64,000 nucleotides of DNA. Source: Eucalyptus grandis (Eukaryota; Streptophyta; Magnoliopsida; Myrtales; Myrtaceae). Location: positions 11,957,398 through 12,021,397 of the forward strand of contig NC_052618.1 in NCBI RefSeq assembly GCF_016545825.1, read 5' to 3'. Shown here piece by piece: positions 37,065 to 49,370 of the stretch (its first letter is position 1; every line of letters starts with the position of its first letter). The translations under genes and the position numbers were made by a program. The notes under the pieces are model-generated. The model ran no database searches and was not told the origin of the DNA. It saw only the letters and a program-made list of their open reading frames with translations.

Positions 37065-37261
37065 ATAGTAGTGCCAGCAACCCTAGGCGATGCTTCCCCA
37101 CTACCTGTTGTTGATTAGGCTCCGCTCTTGCATTAGGGATAATATGATACGGGAGGGTGCTCGTGGTCCTCACGCTTCACCGTTGCCGCCAAGTCGGCAC
37201 ACCCTGTGGAGGTCATAATGGCGAGATCAAGCAAGTGGTAGGAGGATGTGTCTCCATCGTT

Positions 37262-38625
37262 CGAGGGGAAGTGCATTAAACATGGCAATTTATGACATTA
37301 CTGAGTATATAATTATTTGCACCAAATTTGAATTCAATTAGAGGGAACCAGTAATATGCACAAAGAATTTACTCAAAGATTGAAAAAAGTGGTTGATATA
37401 TGCATTAGATACAATTTACTCAAAGATTGTCCTGTGTTCAGTTATTTTTTAACTAATAGTAGTACAAAAAATAAAGAAATATGCAAGTCATTAACATAAT
37501 AATTAATTGTTTTTCTCATAAACAAAAAATTTAGCTTTTTTTTTTTTTTTTTTTGGGTTTGTGCACAATATTTAGTTAGCTATCTACCAAATAAACTAGT
37601 TTTTGGAAAAGAGATACACCAACTTAATTCCAAATAGAGAAAAAAAAAAAGGAAAAAAAACCAAAAAATAAATAAATAATAAGATTGGACCCAATAGTTA
37701 ATCTTAATAAATGTTATTTGAAAGAAATATGGGTAGTTTCGTCTCTAGAAATGATAAGAAATCATCTTAAAATAAGAGCAAGACCCCCAAAAGATGATAT
37801 AATTAATTCAATGTAACAGAGTGTCAAAAGCCAACAAAGTGATGGAAATAACGTGAGCCTATTAAAATAATAAAACTACTTTTGGTCCTTGAATTTGAGC
37901 ATTTTTTTTCCAATCAATTGAACTTGCATAACTTTTTTAATTGAGTCTCTTCAACTCTGGATCTAATTAATTGGAACTAACAAATTTTATTCCTGAACTT
38001 TCACATTTTCTTTTGTTCTCTTTTGATCTTTCTATCCTAAAAAATCGTTGATATGATGGTCTAATTAGCATTTGCCATCTTACGTGATGTGATTGGTGGC
38101 TCACGCAAACAATTTTTTAAATAAAATGATGTCGTTTTGATTTTTTTTTTTAATTTTTAGATTTTGTTTTTCTTTTTTTTTCCCTAATCTTTCATTGTAG
38201 TGTTCATCATTTTCCTTGTGCCTGTTGTCAGGGACTTGGAAAAAACCCGTAAAGGTCGCGGCTATAGGCAATGGTCGTGACGCTCTTGGGCAGATTTGGG
38301 TAGTGGTCTCAGATTGCCGTCGGTCGAGTTAGGCAACAGTGTCGCAGCACTTTGCCATGCCTTCACAAGCCATCGCTGAGACCTTGACAAATGGCAAAGG
38401 GATGAAATGAAAAATAGAAGGAAAGAACAGGACAAAAAAGAGAAAAGAAAAAACTCAATTTTCAAATATGTGGAAAAATATCTAATAAGTCTTTTATTCA
38501 TGTTAAGGAGATAGTTTTCAAGTACTATTGAACGTGGCAACCCCAAGTAAAAGAGTCACACTTAGATCACCTTGAAGCCATAGCATAGAAAAATATCTGG
38601 CATGATATTCTCGTATACTTATAGG
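37262..38625. other. AT-rich intergenic region
   Basis: No gene is recognised. 37262-37300 resumes the module flank (gaagtgcattaaacatgg). 37300-37850 is poly(A)/poly(T)-rich unique DNA. 37860-38000 again resembles the repeated block seen at 6140 and 49060 (cttttggtccttgaatttgag). The rest has only short frames. Confidence 0.5.
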
Positions 38626-38733
38626 TGGATCGAAAAGTCATGACTCAAACTCAATATTTCGTAATTAATATGAGATTTGACATATGTCTACGTATTCTTT
38701 CTCTCCTCAGTTTTTTTTTTTGGAATACCATTT
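38626..38733. repeat. Left copy of a 106-108-bp direct repeat bounding an LTR
   Basis: It starts tggatcgaaaagtcatgac and ends ggaataccattt. It is repeated at 41948-42053 with few differences. It lies immediately outside the LTR-like insert. Confidence 0.9.
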
Positions 38734-41700
38734 TGTCACACCCTGAACCTCAAGCGCGCGCCCATCCCACTGTGGTCGATACAAATATGCGACTTCCCAG
38801 GACATGTCGCCGACCCATTCATTTTAGTACGCATGTGGAAGCGAAACAATAAATCCCTAATAACAAATAGCATGGGATAAGAAAGCATGGCAACATTTCA
38901 CAAAAACCAACTTGTATAAACAATGGGGTTTAGTTACAAATCGAGTTTGGTCAAAAGTCTAAAAAGGTCGGCTCTAAAAAAGAAACTGTCCTACGACATA
39001 CTAGTCAGACACAAACGCCGATCCTTCATACTCCACCTCCACAGACTTCGGGGCTTCAGTCCTCCACAACCACCAACTATGGACCTAAAAAGATAAGCCC
39101 ACGACGAGATGAGACAATGTATCAGCAAATTCACCCCCTAAACCCCTATTAGAAAGAAAATACACTCAAGGGTGGCCTAGCCACACCACACAGAGGACTT
39201 ACCTCACCTCAGTTCCCTCCTGCAAGTCAGTACAATTCATATTACTTAATCACATGCAGTAATAAGAACTTAAACAACTGGAATGCTAACACTTTCATTT
39301 CAAACAACCACAGGGGTCCAGATTATAAGACCAAACCGTTATGACACGTCCCATACCATATCACATAGTTTTGTCTCATAATTCAACGCATCTAACTCAA
39401 TCAATCATTCGTTTCAATTGTTAATTTCACCCCTCAAGGGTACGACTTACTCCTAAGTTCGGCGGTCTACTGGCGTAGCTAGGCATCGTCTCACCACCAT
39501 TGAGCACGACTTCGTCTCTCAAAGATGGCTTTCCCGAAGGAGCAAAGGTTATGAATCTGCTGCGATCCGAACCTATTATCTAGATATCCCATGTAGGGTA
39601 ACGTCCATCCGACTCAATTCGGGGACAAGTTCTCTTAATCAACACACGACCATTTAATCTTGGCTAAGGATACTGTACATTGCACTCAAATGCCTCAATT
39701 AAAATAACGATCTTGGCCTATTTCCTTCATATTAAAGACACATGGCAAAATAGTTGTGTGTGGGTCCACGGTCAATTCAAACCAGAAAACTCATACATTT
39801 CCTTTTTCAAACCCCATTATTTGATATAGTACTTAAAATCCATTTTCGGTGTCAAAACCTGACACCTGGGATTTTCTAAGTAAATTACATATTTTTGACA
39901 AACATCACTTAATTCACACAATCCAACCATCAATTGCATAATATGAATACACCAATGTAATCACACGAAATTCATCACCGACTATCTCGATGTAATTTCC
40001 GAAAATAATAAATAATTAAATAAATTATTAAATTAAATAATTAAAATATTATATTATATTAATATAATTTTATAAATTCAAAATAAATAATTAATTTAAA
40101 ATAATTAATTAAGGTCTTAATCAAGATTACACTAATCTAATTATTACTTAGCCTTAATTAATTATTCACTAAACAAATCAAACCAACTAATCTAATTAGC
40201 TTCTACTAAGCTAATCTAACCACCTAAGCCTTGCTTAACCTAATCTAATCAACCATTAAGCATCATTAACCTCCTAAGTAAGGTTTAGCAAGTAAACTCA
40301 CCGAATTTGCAAGCCGATGAGTCCACGGTGACCACGATGTGGAGGCAAGCGACAATCCTCCAAGCGGCGACGCCAACAAGGCTGGGAAGGGCTCGGAAAC
40401 GGGCCACAGAGTCTAAGACCCTTGCTGGAACTTCAACATCTGATTGCTGAACCGGGAAGGGAAACCAGAGGCTGAACAGCGAGGAAACGGGCTGATCGGA
40501 GCTCCGGTGAGTAAGTGGTTGGCAACCAGCAGCTTCCAGGGGTCAACGGGGTCTTGTTGGTGGTTGGAACGGGCAAAGGAATGGTTGGAATGGGGCGAAA
40601 CAGGAAGAAAATGTGAAACAGTGCAAGCGGCGGAGCTCCAGGCGGTTCAGCGAGCGGTGGCTTCCGGCGGTCATATGGGACGGCCGGCGAGTCGTGTCAG
40701 TGAGCGGCGGGGTGCTCCTGGATGGATTGGCTGTGCTAGTCACGGTGGTGGGTGGAGCGTGAGCTAATTTGCATGGGAAGACAACTTTTAACTCAGATCT
40801 TTGGAGAAAGGTCAGCTGGAGCAGAAACTGGAAGAAGAAGAAAATAGGGGAGAAATGGGGTTGACGGCAAGAGGGAAGGGGCTTGCTCAGTTTCTTGGTT
40901 CTCCTCCAGTTCTCTTGAGCTCTTCCTAAGCCTCAACAATGGAGAAAGCCAAATTTCAAGGAGGAAGAAGGGCTGGTGAAGAGAGGGGACCCCAAGGAGG
41001 CTTCTAAGCTTCCAACACTTGTCCTCTTCTCCTCTTGCTTGCCCCCACCACTTCAGCCTTCATCCTCAGCCATTCTCTCTCCTCAATCTTCCTCAAGAAG
41101 CCATTGAAGTAGTCCAAAATGTTGTGTACCCCATGGCCTACGAATTTTGCACATTTGTTCCTTCAAAGTCTTCAATTCCTCTTCAATTCTCTTCAATTCA
41201 ATTTAATTGAAGTCCCAAAAATTCCAGCCAATGTACCCACATCAAATCCATATTTTTCCTTACCAATAAATCCATCTTGGATGCCAAAGGTGTGCTCCGA
41301 AATGGTCCTCTAATTTTCTCGATCCAAATCTGTCAATTTTTGATATTTCGCTGAAAATCTTGGTTTGTAGAAAAATCTTCTAAGGATGAGTTGATGTTCT
41401 TAAAATGATTTGTGACATGACAGAACTTCCAATTTCTAAATTCGGGTTCAATTTCTCGGTTAATTTCAATCTGGCGCGATTCTAGTGCGTCCTAATCTAT
41501 TGAGTAGCTTTTAAGAATTTTTATGCATTTGACCTGTGGTCGATCATTTTCGATGCACAATGTGCATCTTCAACTCATAGGTGACTCTTAGTTGTCGTAT
41601 AAATCTCAAGATCTTAAGTACGGACACAGGGTATAGAAATGATAGAAAAATCGGTCTAGTGGCATTCGATATGAATTTTGCAATTAGGTGGAATCACCAA

Positions 41701-41962
41701 CTCTTGGTTACATATCTCTATCGAATCGACCTATCTCTGATCTCTAATCGAATTTAACTGTGTCGTATTGACCCTTGTAAATTAATATGGTCGAGCAGTC
41801 GTTTTTTGGTCGAATTCTCTAGTCAGTCGCATTTAGATTCCTTAACGGCTTCACCTGATAGACTAGTTAACTCGTGAGTGGCCAACTTAGAGAAAAATGC
41901 TATAGGCGCGTCGATGAAATCCTATTTCATCTCATCGAAAACGGACTTGGATCGAAATGTCA
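38734..41962 (-). mobile_element. Solo LTR-like Ty3/gypsy insertion (about 3.23 kb)
   Basis: It begins TGTCACACCCTGAACC and ends atcgaaatgtca. The layout parallels the LTR of the 21-32-kb element: shared signatures near the left end (gtggaagcgaa, aataaatccc), AT-rich middle, GC-rich block (40300-40760) and a right end with cggcttcacctgatag and gcgcgtcgatgaaat. No internal domains are present. Unlike its relatives it lacks a 5-bp TSD and is instead bounded by the 106-bp duplication. Its open frames (40444-40767, for example) are compositional. Confidence 0.82.
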
Positions 41963-42053
41963 TGACTCAAACTCAATATTTCGTAATTAATATGAGATTT
42001 GACATTTGCCTATGTATTCTTTCTCTCCTCAGTTTTTTTTTGGAATACCATTT
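41948..42053. repeat. Right copy of the 106-bp direct repeat
   Basis: Partner of 38626-38733. Its first bases (ggatcgaaa) overlap the LTR end, and it runs on into aattactatgaac, the native flank seen also at 45.2 and 49.3 kb. Confidence 0.9.
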
Positions 42054-45000
42054 AATTACTATGAACACATTAATAAAATTTTAGCATATTACACTTAATT
42101 AGTATTTCTATTCTTACAAATTCTACAGTTTAGGGGGTGATATCTACAACTCTATATAATGACTCGTAGGAATCTAATTCATTTGAATGCTTCTTTGTTT
42201 CACGGAAAATGAATGAATCAGAAAACTTATTTTTATGAATGATTGCTTGTATCGCTAAAAGAAACCGTTAATGGAAAATGTTTTCATAATTGACAACAAT
42301 TTTTGTCTAAACATTTTCATGGGCAATGAAAATATTTTTCGTTTACTTAGTTTTGTAAGCGACACAAGCTATTAGTTTTTGGAAAATATTTTTCAAATTA
42401 TTTATTTTTTATAAAACACACATATGCTAAATTTCAAATTTGTCGACCAAGACTTTGCCTAAAGAATGCATAGTACAAAGGACATAAAGCAATCTCACAT
42501 CTTTCTTTGTCCTACATCACCCAATCACATTGCCGTTTCATGCCATTCTTGTTTGATTCCCCTTTGATAAATATCATGTTGTGTGATGCGAATCTTAATT
42601 ATTTCCTAATTATAGTCTTATTTCCAACATGTTTATTGTTCATTTTTGGTTTGTCTATTTCTAATTGGTTTTAGGTGATTGCTAAAAATAAATAAATTCT
42701 TTTTAGTTACATCGCACCAAAAAGATTTAAAGACCCTAGAACTATTTTTTCATGGTTGTCATGACTAATTAAAGAATAATTGGAAGTTAATTAAAGGAAG
42801 TAAGTCCAATTACAATCGAATGGGTCTATACATGGAGATAATTTGGTCAGCATGGGAGAGAAAGTTGGCTTGCCGTGCACTTTAATGCGATGCGCATAAT
42901 TGCTTTCTTACATGTGAACAACATCGAATTCCCACCTTCTTTTTATGGCAATTTTCTATGGTTTTGCTTTTGGAAAGTATAATGCCGAACACCCTCCCTC
43001 GGATTAGGATCATCTTCCCCCATAGGCACAGGCACGTAACCAATCAAATCAAGTAAGGACATGTGGTGTGTCTCTAATAATTAGCTAAAATCCAATATTA
43101 TGACTTTACCTGATTGGGTCTCTATTTATAATTCCTTGACTCTAGGGAAATAAGAGCAAACAAAAGATTGGGCAGATGAAATTGATTGATGTTCCCATGA
43201 CTTTTTCCATGTGAACTATCTTTTGATTACGCCCTGTCAAAAGAAGAAGAAGGAGAAGAAGGATCGTTTACTTGACTTGACTTGAAATATCACACTTATT
43301 CAATTTAATATTATTTCCCAATAACAACTTGTTTATTTTTTTGGCTAGCTATATACTTTTAGGATTAGATATATACCTAATTTTATTTATAATTCCATTT
43401 TTTTAAAAATAACAATGTGACTATATTAAAAAGTTAAAGATCATAATATAATAGCGAGGACTTTGTCTTTATTAATTAGTGATTCACCTATTAGTATTCA
43501 AGATGTAAAATACAACTTGCATATCAATATGACAAGTTCAATGCCGACACAACATGGATCTAAAAGGTAGTATTTTGAAATAGATTCTTCTTCACCAAAG
43601 TGGACATTTAGCTCTCTTTTATTTACACCCATTTCTTTCAATTTTAACAATAAGAAACGATATTTCAACAGGATAAAATGGGACATTACAAATGTATAAT
43701 TTATAAAAAAAGATATGTATTATAATTGGCAAATGAAAGTAAAGGTGATAATAAATTGTGAAATAGACTTACTTACATGTATAGTTAATGGTGTTCTGTT
43801 TTTGAGAACCGAAAATCAAGATTCTAAATGCGCGGAAAAGACTAAAGTCATTGCCCCCACTAAACTGCCCGGCAATTCAGGGATTGAAATATAGGTTATA
43901 GGATAAAGGACGCTATTGATAAATAATGAAGAAAACCAAGTAAGGCCCATGCCGTTTCACCTTTCATTGACTGACTGGATCATCAATAATTGCCTTGCTT
44001 GTAACGGTCTTGTAAATTTCTCAACTCGTGTGAATGGCTGAAATGCTTTTGTGATTCCATCTATGTTTTAGGTTCTGTGTGCTGCATGTAAGAGAAGTGG
44101 CGAAGGGAGGTTGGCTTATAAACTCCACAAGGAATTGCTCATACATGCAGGAAATATTGGAGGTTTGGAAATCAGTGAAAAAAATATCGAACGTCCTTTT
44201 AATGACGTGCAAGACAAAATCATTTATAATGTACGAAAATTACGTAAAATTTGTGTTTTTTAGTTGGATCCAATATGAATCACATTATCTCTGGATAGGT
44301 GATTGGCATAATTTATCAAGGAATTTTACTAGAGTATTGGATAATTTTCAAGAAGGGGTTTGTAGTATATTCTGTCAATTTTCCGTTAATCTATGAGACT
44401 TTATTGATATAGCTATTTTTTTAATCTCAGAGCTAGTCACGTACATAACTTGATTTCTAATGTCAAGGGTCTTCTTAAATAGATTTTTCAATATATCAAA
44501 ATCATTTTGCAATCCAAAAAATAAAATAAAATTGTATGTTCTTTGGATGACTCAATAGATAGAATCAATCATAATATGCAAAAAGAGTGAAAAGTTTTTG
44601 TTTTTCAATTAGATTCAATATGAATCACATTATCTCTTAATATGTGATCAGCATAGTACATTGTATTAACTCCATATAACAACTTTCTCAAGCAATATTA
44701 ATCATTTTTCTTCTTTTGCACTTTAAGGGGAAGTACATTGAACATGGTAACCTATAACATAACCTAGTATAAACGTGCGAAAGAAGAGATACTAATGCAG
44801 TTCACTAGATACGGCTTCCTACATGCATGAAGTGGTCATTGAAATCATGCTAATATCTTTGTCTCTCTCTTCTTCGAGTTCATGCTCATGCATGTTATTG
44901 GCTAAGTAGTGAGATCTTGGTTTTTCCTTATTTGAAGGGTAAGTGAACCTGTATAATATTGCCCGTATGCTTCACTAGTATGATAAAACGATACTCTTGA

Positions 45001-45300
45001 TCCCTAAGTTCGAGCTTTTTTTTCCTATCAAATCCTATAAACTTTGAGTTTTGTCCCATCAGATCATTGAAATTGCTAGCTATTTCTAATTAAAATTCCT
45101 CTGGCACCAAATCTAACTGAATGGAACTGACATTCCTTCTTTATTAACATTTTTTTTTTCACTATTCTATTCTCATCACCTACGTACTCTTTATATCCTC
45201 AATTTTTTTGGCATACCATTTAATTACACGAGCAAACTAATAAAAATTAGCATATTACACTAAATTAGTATTTCTCTTCTTACAAATTCTATGGTCTAGG
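42054..45300 (+). repeat. Receptor-kinase upstream block A
   Basis: Non-coding. It contains gtaaccaatcaaatcaagtaa (near 43035), atgtgaactatct, gaaaagactaaagtcattgcc and cattgactgactgga, all also found before the LRR kinase. At about 44030 it switches to tggctgaaatgct-type DNA, which belongs to the 15.2-kb and 59.7-kb modules. No kinase coding sequence follows. Confidence 0.7.
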
Positions 45301-46752
45301 GTTGATGTCAACAACTCTATATAATGTTGATGTCAACAACTCTATATAATGATTCACAGGAATCTAAACCATTTAAAAATTCAAATTTGTTGAGTATAGT
45401 ACAGAGGACATAAAGAAATTCCACGTGTCTCTCTATCTCCCACATCACCCATTCACATTGCCTTCTCAAGCCATTCTTGTTCGATTCCCCTTTGATAAGG
45501 ACCGTGTCGTGGGACACAAATCTTAGTTATTTCCTAATTACAGTCTTATTCCCATGATGGTCAATGTTCATTTTTTTGTTTGTCTAGTTCTAGTTGGTCT
45601 AAGGTGATTGCTTAAAAAAAAAAAAAATCCTTCTAGTTACATCACATCAAAATGATTTGACGACCCTAAAACTATTTCTTCATTTTTTTTGGGTGTGGAC
45701 GTCATGACTAATTAAAGGATAATTTGGAGTTAATTAAAGGAAGTAAATCCAACTATAATAGAATGGTCCTATATGTGGAGAGCATTTGGTCATCATGGGA
45801 GGCAAAGTTGGCTTGCCGTGCACTTTGATGCAATGCGCTTACGTTGCTTTATTACATGTGAACAGCTTTGAATTCTCACTTTCTTTGTAGTCTTTTTCTC
45901 TACTTTTGCTTTTGGAAAGTATGACATTGAACATCCTCCCTCGGATTAGGATCATCTTCGCCCATCAAGCATGGGCATGTAACCAATCAAATCAAGTAAG
46001 GACACGTGATGTGTGTCTAATAATTAGCTAAAAATCCGATATTATGACTTTATTTAATTGGGTCTTTGTTTATAATTCCTTGATTCTAGGGAAATAAGAG
46101 CAAACGAAAGGTTGGACGGATGAAACATATTGATGATCTCACAACTTTTCTCATGTGAATTGTCTCGATTATGCCCCGTCAAAAGAAGAAGGAGAAGAAT
46201 GATCGTTTACTTGAGTTGACTTGAACAATTGCAGGTTTCATTTCATTATCATCTGCCAATGACAACTTGTTTACTTTTTGACTAGCTATATACCTTTAGG
46301 ATTAAATATATGACTAGTTTTTAATTGTTAGTGATATTATTTTGGAGATTGTTAAGATTATCTATAGAATATTATCCTATGTTAAAGAGAATTATGATAT
46401 TACTATTGATTATCTGTATCAATCAAGACTATTAAAAAAGCTCAATTGGACAATGTGGTCGGTGCGATTAATGTCAAAACATAACTATTATGGAAAGGAC
46501 TCGATTAAGTGCTTTCTCTGATGAGACTTGTATTATAATTGACAAATGGAAGTAGAGGTCATTATAAATTGTGAAATAGACCTAGTTACATGTATGGTTA
46601 ATAGTGTTCTATTTCTGAGAACTCGAAAATCAAGATTTTATATGCGCGGAAAAGACTAAAGTCATTGCCCCTGCTAAACAGCCCGGCAATTCAGATATTG
46701 AAAAATAGATTATAGGATAAAGGACACAATTGATAAATAATGAAGAAGAAGA
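45301..46752 (+). repeat. Receptor-kinase upstream block B
   Basis: Non-coding repeat of the same series. It begins with a 25-bp perfect tandem (gttgatgtcaacaactc; 45301-45325, 45326-45350) that includes the palindrome gttgatgtcaac. About 150 bp near 46330-46500 is unlike the other blocks. It ends abruptly at gataaataatgaagaa and joins block C in mid-repeat. Confidence 0.68.
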
Positions 46753-49370
46753 TTTGGCAACCCTAGGACTATTTTTTTTCACTTTTTTTGTGCGGTCGTC
46801 ACGACTAACTAGAGACTAATTTGAAGTTAATTAAAGGAAGTAAATCCAATTACAATCGAATGGGCCTATAGAGAATTTGGTCAACGTGGGAGGCAAAGTT
46901 GGCTTGCCTTGCACTTTGATTCAATGCGCCTAAGTTGCTTTCTTACATGTGAATAGCTTTGAATTCCCACCTTCTTTCTATGGTCTTTTTCTGTACTTTT
47001 TCTTTTGGAAAGTGTACTATTGAACACCCTCCCTCGGATTAGGATCATCTTCATGCATCAGGCACGAGCACGTAACCAATCGAATCAAGTAAGGACACGT
47101 GGTGTGTGTCTAATAACTAGCTAAAATCCGGTATTATGACTTTACCTAACTGGGTCTTTGTTTATAATTACTTGATTCTAGGAAAATCAAAGCAAATGAA
47201 AGGTTGGACGGATGAAACAAATTGATGTTCCCACGATTGTTCACATGTGAACTGTCTCGATTATACCCTCTCAAAAGAAGAAGAAGGATCGTTTACTTGA
47301 CTTGACTTGAACTGTTGCACTTTTTCAGTTTAATATCATCTACCAATGACAACTTGTTTACTTTTTGACTAGCTATATACCTTTAGGGTTAATATGCCTA
47401 GTGTTTTTATAATTCCAATAATTTTTTAAATAACAATGTGGCTATGTTAAAATGTTAAAGATCATAATATAATAGCACGGACTTTGTCATTATTAATTAG
47501 TAATTTATCAATTAGTATTCAAGATGCAAAATATAATTTGCATATCAATGTACAAGTTCAATGCCGGTATAGAACGGATCTAAAAGGTCGTAGTTTGAAA
47601 TAGATTCTTCTTCATCAAATAGAGTTTTCTCCCTTTTATTTACATGCATTATTTTCAATTTTAATAATAATAAATGATATTTCAACTGCATGAAATGGGA
47701 CATTACAAATGTTTAATTTATGGAAAAGATATGCATTATAATTGACAAATGGAAGTAAAGGTGATTAGAAATTGTGAAATACACCTACTTACATATACAG
47801 TTAACAGTGTTCTTGTTCTGAGAACCCGGAAATCAAGATTTTATATGCACGGAAAAAACTAAAGCCAATGCCCCTACTAAAACAGCCCGGCAATTCAGGG
47901 ATTGAAAGATAGATTATAGGATAAAGGACACGATTGATAAATAATGAAGAAAACTAAGGCCCCATTGATTGACTTTATCATCAATAATTACGTAAAACTT
48001 GTGTTTCACCTTTCCTTGACTGACTTGATCATCAATAATTACCTTGCTTGTAACGGCCTTGTAATTTTCTCAACTTGTTGGATGGCTGAAATGCTTCTGT
48101 TGTTCCATCTATGTTTTAAGTTCTGTGTGCTTATCTGTAAGAGAAGTGGCGGAGGGAGGTTGTCTTATAAACTCCACAAGGAATTGCTCATATATGTAGG
48201 AAATATTGGAGGTTTTGGAAACCAATGAAAAAAATATCGAATGTCCTCTTAATGACTTGCTGGACAGAGTCAATTATAACATACAAAAATTACGTAAAAC
48301 TTGTGTTTTTTGGTTGAATCCAATGTGAATTATATTAACTCCTAATAGGTTATTGGCATAATCTATCAAAGGAATTTTACCAATGTATTAAATCAGTACA
48401 TTCTGTCAATTTTTTGTTAATATATGTGACTTTATTTATATAGTTATTTCTTTAATCTCAGTGCTAGTCACATTCATAACTTGATTTCTAATGTCAAAGG
48501 TCTTCACAAATAAATTTTTCATAATTTCAAAATCATTTTGGAATTCAAAAAAATAAAAATATGAAATTGAATATCCTTTGGATGGCTCAATAGACGGAGT
48601 CAATCATAATATGCATAAACCATGTGAAAACTTTCGTTTTAAATTTGATCCAACATGAATCACATTATCTTTTAATATGTGATTGGCATAATGTAACGTA
48701 TTAACTCCATATAACAACTTTCTCAAGAAATATTAATCATTTTTCTTCTTTTGCACATTAAGGGGAAGTACATTGAATAAGGTAGCCTATAACATTACCT
48801 AGTATATAACAAGAGAAAGAAGAGAGACTAATGCAGTTCATGAATACAGCTTCCTACGTGCATGAAATGGTCTTGGGAATCATGCTAATCTCTCTCTCTC
48901 TCTTGCTCTTCTTCGAGTTCACGCTAGTCCATGTTGTTGGCAAAGTTGCGTGGTCTCGGTTATCCCTGTAATTCAAACTTGTTCACGACGTGTCCTTATT
49001 GAAGGGTAAGTCCACTTATCTCATATTCCCCATATGCTTCATTAAAGTGATAAAACTATACTTTTGATCCCTAAGTTCGGGCATTTTTTTCCAACCAAAT
49101 CCTCTAAACTTTGAGTTTTGTCCCATCAAATCATTGAGTTTGTATAGCTTTTTCTAATTAAAATTCCTTCAGCTCAAAATCTAACTGATTAGAACTGACA
49201 CACCTTATTCAGTAACTATTGCATTTTTTGCTACTCTATTGTCATCACTTACATATTCTTTCTATCCTCAAAATTTCTGGCATAGCATTTAATTACTTTG
49301 AACACGCCAATATAATTTTAGCATATTACACTTAAATTAGTATCTCCTCTTACAATTTCCATGGTTTGAG
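46753..49370 (+). repeat. Receptor-kinase upstream block C
   Basis: Non-coding. The same signatures recur (gtaaccaatcgaatcaagtaa near 47070; gaaatagattcttcttcatc near 47600). Then, as in block A, it switches near 48080 to the tggctgaaatgct segment. No exon is recognised. Confidence 0.68.

Larger units (their letters stand above)
35832..37261 (-). pseudogene. DC1-domain protein pseudogene, copy 3, split by a transposon
   Basis: The minus-strand C-terminal part (36073-35832) gives YYCTNYDYCPHLGCVE and then the acidic/Met-rich tail EAMEASEYDGGDETED, parallel to copy 1. The upstream part (37261-37073) gives DGDTSSY, CADLAATVKREDHEHPP and then stops. A 983-bp hAT-like element sits between them. 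The second DC1 unit seen in copy 1 is absent: the sequence leaves homology at about 37262. Several Cys ligands are lost, so this is not functional. Confidence 0.8.

Noticed and set aside
40444..40767. 107-codon frame in the 38.7-42-kb LTR
   Set aside because: It lies in the GC-rich part of an LTR, has an overlapping frame on the other strand and resembles no protein.
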